A stretch of 25,812 bases of DNA from a virus. The notes beneath the pieces were generated by a model. That model was not told the DNA's origin. It searched no databases and saw nothing but the letters and a program-made list of their open reading frames with translations. Both the position numbers and the translations under genes were made by a program. Shown here in pieces: positions 18,830 to 25,812 of this stretch. The DNA lies in the IMG/VR virus record IMGVR_UViG_3300006737_000172, positions 1-25,812 of that record. One strand, written 5' to 3'. Positions within the stretch are counted from its first letter, which is position 1. Each line of letters starts with the position of its first letter.

Positions 18830-19864
18830 ATGCCTAAATTCATAAAACAGGTTAGGAAATTCCTAAACAATCCACCGTTTAAACTTAATGGTGCTGCAGC
18901 TAAACCTTCAGTATTAAAGATGTATAAGAATCCTCCTTTGAAAGGAATGCAAGATCCTGGAGGACAAAAAAAAGAAGAAGTAAAGAAAAACAGGACTAAC
19001 ACAACGTATAACCAGGCCTGGAATAAAATGAGTGAAGAAAAGCGAAAGACTTTTGGAAATAAGGAAGGTTTTGTTAAAAAAGCTGAAGATTGGTGGGCAA
19101 AGCAAGATGCAACAAAAGCAGCAACAAAACCAATAGTTTTAGATCCAGTAACAGTAACAGCTGATAGAATACAGAATAGAAAACCAATGCCTGAATTAAT
19201 GACATCTGACATAAAAAAACCTGGTGATAAAACAATTAAAAAAATAACAAAAGAGGAATCAGCAGCTAACGCTAAAAGAACTAAAAATAAAATGATAGCG
19301 GATAAAGCCAAAGCCGCAATGGATAAGAAAAAAGCAGCAGCGGCTACTCAAGAGCAAAGAATGAAAGATAAGATTAAGCTTAAACAAGAGATAAAGGATC
19401 TTAAAGAAACTGGTACAAGAAAAAAAAGAAAGGAAAATTTAAATACAACAAGAAGCACAAAGCAAGAAGCAGGTCAATCATTAACAGATCAAGATTTGAT
19501 AAAAAAGAAAAGAGAAGAAAAAAGAAATAAACGTAGAGCAATTAGAAAATACAAAAGAGATCCTAATGCTTTAGAGGTTGCTAAAGTTAAAAAAGATAAA
19601 AATTCTCCAGCTAAAAAGTATACATCTAATGCTCAAAGAAAAGCAGTTCATGCTTCTAAAGCAGAAAAGAATAGTGCGATGAAAATGTATAAAAGTACAA
19701 AATCACCAAACAAATTTAATGCTGGATTAAAGAAAGCTGCCGCTGCAGGTAAATTAGATAAAAATCCTAAGTTTAAAGCCGCAGTTGAAAAATCACCAAC
19801 CAAAATGAAAAATAAAAATTCACCAGCTAAGAATTATAAAAAAGGATATTACGGAATAAAATAA
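18830..19864 (+). CDS. Lysine-rich repetitive protein with SPxK motifs
   Basis: The 344-aa protein is extremely rich in Lys and Ala and probably disordered or helical. The N-terminus has Pro/Leu-rich repeats (NNPPFKLNGAAAK, then YKNPPLKGM), and the middle is a long charged helix (about 140-240). The C-terminal 90 residues contain SPAK (259), SPNK (292), SPTK (322) and SPAK (331). S/TPxK motifs are used by histone H1 and related proteins to bind AT-rich minor grooves. A virion-internal or DNA-condensing role is my inference. It ends one base into the next gene (TAATG). Confidence 0.72.
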   Translation: MPKFIKQVRKFLNNPPFKLNGAAAKPSVLKMYKNPPLKGMQDPGGQKKEEVKKNRTNTTYNQAWNKMSEEKRKTFGNKEGFVKKAEDWWAKQDATKAATKPIVLDPVTVTADRIQNRKPMPELMTSDIKKPGDKTIKKITKEESAANAKRTKNKMIADKAKAAMDKKKAAAATQEQRMKDKIKLKQEIKDLKETGTRKKRKENLNTTRSTKQEAGQSLTDQDLIKKKREEKRNKRRAIRKYKRDPNALEVAKVKKDKNSPAKKYTSNAQRKAVHASKAEKNSAMKMYKSTKSPNKFNAGLKKAAAAGKLDKNPKFKAAVEKSPTKMKNKNSPAKNYKKGYYGIK

Positions 19865-20214
19865 TGGGATTTAAAATGAAAGGTTTACCAGGGTTTCATA
19901 GCTCTGGTACACCTATTTTTAAAAAAGATTTAGGTAAAAATATAGTTGCTGAAGCTAACCGTGATGGTACTATATTTGTAGATAAATCAACGTCATTAAG
20001 TAGTGCTAAAGGTATTGAAGCAGTTAAGCATGAAAAAGTTCACTTAGATCAAATGAGAAGAGGTGACCTTGATTATGATGATGAAAATGTTTATTGGAAA
20101 GATAAAAAGTATTCTAGAAGTAAAATGAAAGAAGGTGCTCATAACTTACCTTGGGAAGAAGAGGCTTATTTTAAGACAAGTAAAAAGAAAAAAAATAGAA
20201 GAAAGAGAAGATGA
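19864..20214 (+). CDS. Minimal HExxH metallopeptidase-like protein
   Basis: The 116-aa protein carries AVKHEKVHLDQMRRGDLDYD (His56, Glu57, His60), the zincin zinc-binding and catalytic helix. A downstream HNLPWEEEAY (Glu98-Glu100) can supply the third metal ligand. The short spacing and RGDLDYD/YWKDKKY strands resemble tiny phage zincins rather than full peptidases. The basic C-terminus (KTSKKKKNRRKRR) suggests nucleic-acid or virion binding. It overlaps the SPxK gene by 1 base and the holin by 4. A head-maturation or lysis-related protease is possible; the substrate is unknown. Confidence 0.8.
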   Translation: MGFKMKGLPGFHSSGTPIFKKDLGKNIVAEANRDGTIFVDKSTSLSSAKGIEAVKHEKVHLDQMRRGDLDYDDENVYWKDKKYSRSKMKEGAHNLPWEEEAYFKTSKKKKNRRKRR

Positions 20215-20657
20215 GTGAAAAAAAGAAATTTAAAGACACTAAGCTAGGTGGTTTACTTAAGAGCTTAGCACCTAAGATATTAAATGTTGCAGGTGATCTA
20301 TTACCAGACGCTGGAGTTCTTAGCATGGTAGGTAAAATGATTGATGATGATCCCAAAATATCACCTGAAGATAAGAAAATATTGCATAAACAACATGCTG
20401 AAATGTATAAACTAGAAGTAGCTGAGAGAGACTCTGCTAGAAATAGAGAGATTGAAGTTGCTAAAACTGGTAAGAAAGACTTTATGATGACATTAACCGG
20501 AGTAGTTGGGTTGATGTCATTTGCTTTTATAATATATGCAGTGGTATATGTACCATCTGTAACTGATAATGATTTATTTGTACACTTAATGGGTATGGTT
20601 GAAGGTGTTGTTATAAGTAACATATTTGCATACTACTACGGAACAAGCGCTAAATAA
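20211..20657 (+). CDS. 3TM-type phage holin
   Basis: The 148-aa protein has an amphipathic N-terminal region (14-43), a charged helix with ERDSARNREIEVAK (about 72-85), and two strong transmembrane segments at about 91-113 and 121-144 ending AYYYGTSAK. The RDSARxREIEVAK block before the membrane segments is typical of the GTA/marine-phage 3TM holin group. It should form inner-membrane lesions that release endolysin; no obvious endolysin lies nearby in this window. The start overlaps the metallopeptidase stop (ATGA). Confidence 0.84.
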   Translation: MSEKKKFKDTKLGGLLKSLAPKILNVAGDLLPDAGVLSMVGKMIDDDPKISPEDKKILHKQHAEMYKLEVAERDSARNREIEVAKTGKKDFMMTLTGVVGLMSFAFIIYAVVYVPSVTDNDLFVHLMGMVEGVVISNIFAYYYGTSAK

Positions 20658-20663
20658 AACTAA

Positions 20664-23600
20664 ATGGCTAGAATATCCACTTATGTATCAGACACCACAG
20701 TTGAATCAACGGATAAGTTCTTAGGATCTAATGCTGGAGGTACTACAAAAAACTTTCAAGTTAGTGATATAAGTAAACACTTACGTGCCACTAATTCAGG
20801 TGGAGTTGGAGGACAACTAGTTTATATTTATCATGATAGTTCTTTTAACGGAACAGGTATAAGACAACCAGGTACTATAACTTTTGATTCTGGCGGTGGT
20901 TCTACTGTAGCATTTTCAGGCATAACAACTATAAAAATAAGTAAGTTTCCAAATACTGCAGATAATTCTGTTGTAAACTTAATAAACACTTTTTTAAATA
21001 AAAATATAATAATAGCCGACACTGAAGATCAAGATCAATTTGGTGTGTATGAAGTTACGGCTATAGCTCAAGATTCTGATGAAAATAATTTTTATGATTT
21101 ATCAGTAACATTGATAGGTTCTCTATCTAATGGAAATCTCAATAACTTAAAATCTTATTCCATAAGTGCTACTACGGTTGGTCTTTCAGGTGATATAACA
21201 TCTGTAACTGCAGGTGCAGGATTAACCGGTGGTGGTACAACTCAAGCAGTAACTTTAAATATAGGTGCAGGTAATCTTATAGATGTACAAGCAGATCAAG
21301 TGGATGTTGATTTATCTGAATTAACAGACATGACTCAATCATGGGTTACTGGTGAAGATGAGTTTGTTGTATTAGATAATGGTTCACAAAAAAGAAAACT
21401 TTCATCTGAGATATTTGGATCAAATGCATTTACGTCTACAACGATTGGTACAAACACTAATGCATTAACAGTTGATGATTCATCAATACAATTGAATAGC
21501 GGTACAACTTTTGATGGTTCTGCTGCTAGAACAATTAGTGTTAAAGCTAGTGGTATTACAAATGCAATGCTAGCTGGTTCTATTGCTAATGATAAATTAG
21601 CAGGATCAATATCAAATGATAAACTTGCAGGTTCTATTGCTAATGATAAACTAGCTAATAGCTCTGTATCTTATGGTGGTATAACATTATCGTTAGGTAG
21701 TGTAGACGATACACCTGCTTTTAACTTACAAGATGCAACAGGTTATCCAACCTCAAGTCTAACTGGTACAATTACAAACAGTCAATTAACAGGTCAAATT
21801 GCTAATAGTAAATTAGTTAATAGTTCTATAACTATTAATGGTTCAGCTATTTCATTAGGTGGTTCAGTAACCACACCAGATACTAACACCTTTAGAACAG
21901 TTAAAGTTGATACAAATAATGATGGTTCAGCTAATGAAACAATTGGGTCTAGTGAAGAACTACAGTTAATAGGTGGTACGAATATAACACTAACTGAATC
22001 TGCCGGTGTAGTAACTATTAATGCTGGTGCGTCAACCACTGTTGGTAAAACGAATTCAACTCAAAGAGCAGGTACAATAGAACTTATAGCTGGTTCCAAT
22101 GTAACAATTACTGAAGATGGTACAACTGGTCACTTTACATTTGCTTCCACAGCTCAATTAAGTACTGAAGAGATACAAGATATTGCTGGCCCATTAGTTG
22201 CTAGTGGTGGCACTAAAACTGGTGTAACAATTACATATCAAGATTCAACAAATGATATTGATTTTGTTGTTTCTGACACAACAGTAGCTGGTGATTCAGG
22301 TTCTACTGGTATAACACCAGGTGATACACTTACGATTGCAGGTGGAACTAACGTTACCACAGCTATGTCAGGCGATACTTTAACTATTTCTTCATCTCAA
22401 ACATTAAGTACTGAAGAAGTACAAGATATAGTTGGTGCAATGTTTACTGGAAATACTGAAACACGTATTGCTGCGACATATGAAGACGGTGATGGTACTA
22501 TAGATTTAGTTGTTGACGATATGACAGCTAATAATGACGTATCAAATGCTAACTTATTAACTAGATTAGCTGCACTAGAATCTTCAGGTGGATCAGGTGA
22601 TGAAAACATCGTAATTGGTACTGATAGTGGCGATACAATAGTCATAACAGGTAATCTACAAGTATCTGGTACAACCACAACTGTAAATTCTACAACAGTA
22701 AGTCTCAATGATCATAACATAGTTTTAGACAGTGGTAATAGTACATCAGCTGTAGTTAATGGCGCTGGTATTACACTTGAAGGTGGTAGTGGCGATGATG
22801 CTACTTTTACATATAATACAACAGGTCCTAAGTTTGAATTAAAGCTTGGATCAAACCATGAAGATTTACAAGTAGACCAACTAATAGCTGGTTCTATTAG
22901 TGTTTCAGGTGGTTTTAAAGATTCTAGTGGTGATTTAGGTACTAACGGTCAATTGTTGTCATCTACTGGTTCAGGTACTAATTGGGTTAGTGGTGATAGT
23001 GCTAATTCAGTTATTAAACTAAAAAACTTTACTGGTAATGGCAGTACAACTGCATTTACTCTAGATCACACCCCAACACACGAAAACACTACACAGGTTT
23101 ATATAAACGGTGTTTATCAATTAAAATCCACATATTCTACAAGTGGTACAACATTAACATTCTCAGAAGCTCCCCCTAATTTATCCAATGTTGAAGTTAT
23201 TTCTTTCACAGTATTAAACAATAGTGGTGGTGCAATATCAGCAAGTTCACTTGATATATCAGGTGATGTTGATATAGATGGCACACTTGAAACTGATGCT
23301 TTATCAATAAATGGTACAGCAATTACAGCAAGTGCTGCAGATATTAACCTTATTGATGGAATAACAAACGGAACAGTAATAGCTAGTAAAGCTATTATAA
23401 CAGATTCAAATAAAGACATTACTGGTGGTAGAAATATAACCATTAGTGGTGAACTTGATGCAGCTACTTTAGATATAAGTGGTGATGCTGATATTGATGG
23501 TACTTTAGAAGCAGATGCAATTACAGTAAATGGTACAGCTTTAAATACAGTTATAGCTGGTGTTACTGTGACAAATGCTACAAATTCTTCTCATGTCTTA

Positions 23601-25790
23601 GTTACTGATAATGAAAGTACAAGTGAAAATAACTTAATTACTTTTGTTGAAGGAGCAACATCCTCTACAGGTAATGTGGGTCTTGAGATGGATGGTAATC
23701 TTACTTATAACCCATCAACAGGAACAGTAACAGCTACGGCATTTTCTGGTAATTTAACAGGCAATGTCACGGGTAATACGTCTGGAACAGCGGCTACAGT
23801 AACTGGTGCAGCACAAAGTAATATTACTTCACTAGGTACATTAACAACATTAACAGTAGACAATGTAATTATAAATGGTACCACTATTGGTCATACTAGT
23901 GCAACTAATGCAATGACAATAGCAAGTGGTGGAGAAGTAGAATTTACAGGAGCTAATCATATTTCAGGTGCATCTTCACTTAGAGCACAAGCAAAATCAG
24001 GTAATTTATATTTAGATACCTCAGCATCTGCTTTAATAAGAACAAATGGAACTACAACAGCATTAACTTTAGACGCTAGTCAAAATGCAACTTTCGCAGG
24101 TTCAATTAATACTAGTGGCAACCTTGAAATAAGTAATGGTTCTCCAGATATATTTTTCCATACTACAGGAAATCATTATAACTGGATGATTGGTGTACAA
24201 GAAAACGTTTCAACGGCTTTTGAGATAAGTGTTGATGGAGCAACTGGAACAGGATCTGATACAACCGCAGGTAATTATACACCTGTAATTACAGCATTAG
24301 CTAATGGTAAAGTAGGTATTGGAACTACTTCGCCTGGCTCTTATGACGGTGAATCCGATGATTTAGTTGTTGCTAGTGGAGTTGATGGTTCTGTACCAAC
24401 ACCGGGTATAACAATAGCGTGTCTTGGGGATACTAAAGCAACAGGTAGAGGAGCATTAAGATTTTCAGATGGTACTAGCAGTACCCAAATGTATATGGGA
24501 GGTGTTGAATATAATCACAATGGTGATGCTATGTCTTTTAGAACTGCTGGTGTTCAGCGTGTTACCATCGCATCAACAGGTGAAACTACAATAACTGCAT
24601 CAGATGTAACAGGACTTAAAATTGCCCAAACAGGTCAAAGTTATTATCATGTAATACGGAATCAAGGAGATGGTTTATTCATAGGAGTAGATGATGATGA
24701 TAGTGGGGGTGCTGGTGCTGATTTAAGAATTAATGTTTCTGGTTCTGAAAAAATGAGACTCTCTAATGGTGGTAATTTAGGTATAGGTGATTCTGCATTT
24801 AATTATTATGCTAATAGATTAGTTGTTAAAGCGCCTGATGAAGATGGTGTAACATTTTTAAGTGGTTCGGGTGAAAAATTTTGGCTTTGTTTTGCAGATG
24901 GAACCAGCGGTCATGCTCAAGAACTTGCTGGTCATATATCGTTTGATCATGGAGATAATACCATGAAACTTGGTGGAAATGCAGGATATGACTGGATAAC
25001 TCTTGGTAGTAGTGGTGATATAACATTTGCAAATACAAGTGGCAATAGATTTGTAAGTTATAGTGATAATCAAACATATCTAAGTAATCAATCTGCTTGG
25101 AACTCTGGAAATGCTAACAAATTAATTTTTGAAGGAAGATACAGATCAACTGCTAATGATACAACTTCACTTGGAGAAATACATGTAGGAAGAGATGAAA
25201 CTAGCACTGATGGTCATTACGGAGGTAATATGTCGTTTTGGACAAGACTTCATGGAGGTGCTATAACAGAGCGCATGCGTATAAACGATGACGGTATTTT
25301 GACAATTGCAAGAAGCGCCATCGCAGTTGGTTCAGCTGGGTATAGATTTGATACTAATGGAGAAATGTATACTTCAATTGCTAATAATCTTGCTAGTTAC
25401 TATCTCTATGATACTACAAATGGTGCATGGAGATTTTATGTAACTGGAGCTGGACAAATAGTTGCTCAATCAACTTCTATTAATAGCCTTAGTGATATTT
25501 CTTTAAAAGAAAATATTAAACCATTAGAAACAGGATTAGATGAAGTAATAAAACTACAACCAAGAAGGTTTGACTGGAAGAATGACGATGGAAAAAATAT
25601 AGCGGGTTTTGTTGCTCAAGAAGTTGAAGAGATTTTGCCTGATTTAGTTAGTGAGCAAAAATATAATGAAACAGAAAATAAAAAATTCCTTAAAATGGGT
25701 GATATGATACCAACACTCGTTAAAGCAATCCAAGAACAACAAACCATTATAGAAGACCTTAAATCAAGAATTCAAACACTAGAAGGATAA
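20664..25790 (+). CDS. Second giant tail fibre with C-terminal S74 chaperone
   Basis: This is a 1708-aa fibre, one of the largest genes visible. The N-terminus (MARISTYVSDTT, then NFQVSDISKHLR) parallels the first fibre, pointing to a shared attachment domain. Residues about 303-332 are tandem AGSIANDKL repeats, and near 790-850 is a TGNGSTTAFTL...VYINGVYQ domain common in marine phage fibres. Two LDISGDxDIDGTLE modules lie near 862 and 935, and KVGIGTTSPG near 1215. The last 104 residues are the S74 domain: Ser1610 before DISLKENI, then FVAQEVEEILPDLV and a coiled-coil tail. Residues about 1300-1600, just before S74, probably form the receptor-binding tip. It starts 6 bases after the holin stop. 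Confidence 0.9.
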   Translation: MARISTYVSDTTVESTDKFLGSNAGGTTKNFQVSDISKHLRATNSGGVGGQLVYIYHDSSFNGTGIRQPGTITFDSGGGSTVAFSGITTIKISKFPNTADNSVVNLINTFLNKNIIIADTEDQDQFGVYEVTAIAQDSDENNFYDLSVTLIGSLSNGNLNNLKSYSISATTVGLSGDITSVTAGAGLTGGGTTQAVTLNIGAGNLIDVQADQVDVDLSELTDMTQSWVTGEDEFVVLDNGSQKRKLSSEIFGSNAFTSTTIGTNTNALTVDDSSIQLNSGTTFDGSAARTISVKASGITNAMLAGSIANDKLAGSISNDKLAGSIANDKLANSSVSYGGITLSLGSVDDTPAFNLQDATGYPTSSLTGTITNSQLTGQIANSKLVNSSITINGSAISLGGSVTTPDTNTFRTVKVDTNNDGSANETIGSSEELQLIGGTNITLTESAGVVTINAGASTTVGKTNSTQRAGTIELIAGSNVTITEDGTTGHFTFASTAQLSTEEIQDIAGPLVASGGTKTGVTITYQDSTNDIDFVVSDTTVAGDSGSTGITPGDTLTIAGGTNVTTAMSGDTLTISSSQTLSTEEVQDIVGAMFTGNTETRIAATYEDGDGTIDLVVDDMTANNDVSNANLLTRLAALESSGGSGDENIVIGTDSGDTIVITGNLQVSGTTTTVNSTTVSLNDHNIVLDSGNSTSAVVNGAGITLEGGSGDDATFTYNTTGPKFELKLGSNHEDLQVDQLIAGSISVSGGFKDSSGDLGTNGQLLSSTGSGTNWVSGDSANSVIKLKNFTGNGSTTAFTLDHTPTHENTTQVYINGVYQLKSTYSTSGTTLTFSEAPPNLSNVEVISFTVLNNSGGAISASSLDISGDVDIDGTLETDALSINGTAITASAADINLIDGITNGTVIASKAIITDSNKDITGGRNITISGELDAATLDISGDADIDGTLEADAITVNGTALNTVIAGVTVTNATNSSHVLVTDNESTSENNLITFVEGATSSTGNVGLEMDGNLTYNPSTGTVTATAFSGNLTGNVTGNTSGTAATVTGAAQSNITSLGTLTTLTVDNVIINGTTIGHTSATNAMTIASGGEVEFTGANHISGASSLRAQAKSGNLYLDTSASALIRTNGTTTALTLDASQNATFAGSINTSGNLEISNGSPDIFFHTTGNHYNWMIGVQENVSTAFEISVDGATGTGSDTTAGNYTPVITALANGKVGIGTTSPGSYDGESDDLVVASGVDGSVPTPGITIACLGDTKATGRGALRFSDGTSSTQMYMGGVEYNHNGDAMSFRTAGVQRVTIASTGETTITASDVTGLKIAQTGQSYYHVIRNQGDGLFIGVDDDDSGGAGADLRINVSGSEKMRLSNGGNLGIGDSAFNYYANRLVVKAPDEDGVTFLSGSGEKFWLCFADGTSGHAQELAGHISFDHGDNTMKLGGNAGYDWITLGSSGDITFANTSGNRFVSYSDNQTYLSNQSAWNSGNANKLIFEGRYRSTANDTTSLGEIHVGRDETSTDGHYGGNMSFWTRLHGGAITERMRINDDGILTIARSAIAVGSAGYRFDTNGEMYTSIANNLASYYLYDTTNGAWRFYVTGAGQIVAQSTSINSLSDISLKENIKPLETGLDEVIKLQPRRFDWKNDDGKNIAGFVAQEVEEILPDLVSEQKYNETENKKFLKMGDMIPTLVKAIQEQQTIIEDLKSRIQTLEG

Positions 25791-25812
25791 TGGCATTAAC
25801 GTTAGTAACAAG
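25790..25812 (+). CDS. 5' end of the next right-arm gene
   Basis: The ATG overlaps the last base of the fibre stop (TAATG) and encodes MALTLVT before the window ends. Many marine phage structural or fibre-associated proteins open with this type of sequence, but seven codons prove nothing. Confidence 0.5.

Noticed and set aside
18733-19311. Minus-strand frame with many hydrophobic residues
   Set aside because: Antisense of the Lys-rich gene (AAA/AAG read as TTT/CTT), which mimics a membrane protein.
1-25812. Prophage or lysogeny module
   Set aside because: No integrase, excisionase, CI-like repressor pair or attachment-site duplication was seen; the three R elements lack any recombinase in the window.

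Overview
The window reads as part of a tailed bacteriophage genome. It is AT-rich and very gene-dense, with overlapping start and stop codons, no integrase, and two divergent transcription arms that meet near 11.65 kb. The start codons I inspected lack Shine-Dalgarno motifs and sit instead in A-rich leaders. Together with marine-type tail-fibre sequences, this suggests a phage of a (probably marine) Bacteroidota/Flavobacteriia host. That host call is an inference. No taxonomic search was possible.

The left arm (1-11450, all genes on the minus strand) looks like the early/middle, host-takeover and DNA-metabolism arm. It holds a recombination module (SSB-like protein, RecE-like PD-(D/E)XK exonuclease, ERF annealing protein), a phage sigma-70-type factor co-transcribed with a helix-turn-helix protein, a thermonuclease-like secreted or anchored nuclease, a 3D/double-psi-barrel envelope protein, and about 25 very small proteins. 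At least nine of the small proteins are under 60 codons and fit between neighbours with ATGA-type overlaps. The arm also carries a class II tRNA with an odd anticodon loop and a 135-nt tRNA-like RNA.

Transcription of the left arm appears to be organised by 11 copies of one bipartite promoter-like element. On the minus strand it reads CACAAATTAAATACG, then exactly 10 variable bases, then GATAATA. A copy stands before nearly every gene cluster, often overlapping the stop codon of the previous cluster. Three copies of a separate 46-48 bp element with TGTGACA-type inverted ends lie upstream of the HTH-sigma operon, upstream of a promoter at 10.55 kb, and in the divergent junction. A 10-mer, GTGTATAGCA, occurs six times.

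The right arm (11748-25812, plus strand) looks like the late arm. It holds two giant tail fibres (1211 and 1708 aa), each with a C-terminal S74 self-cleaving chaperone domain and a related N-terminus. It also has a GroEL chaperonin with an overlapping GroES-like co-chaperonin, a 3TM-type holin, a minimal HExxH metallopeptidase-like protein, a lysine-rich protein with SPxK motifs, a winged-helix protein with a TTG start, and several small proteins of unknown function. The likely logic is that host polymerase or the phage sigma factor fires the repeated left-arm promoters, recombination and replication follow, and the late arm then builds fibres (folded with help from the phage chaperonin) and lyses the cell.
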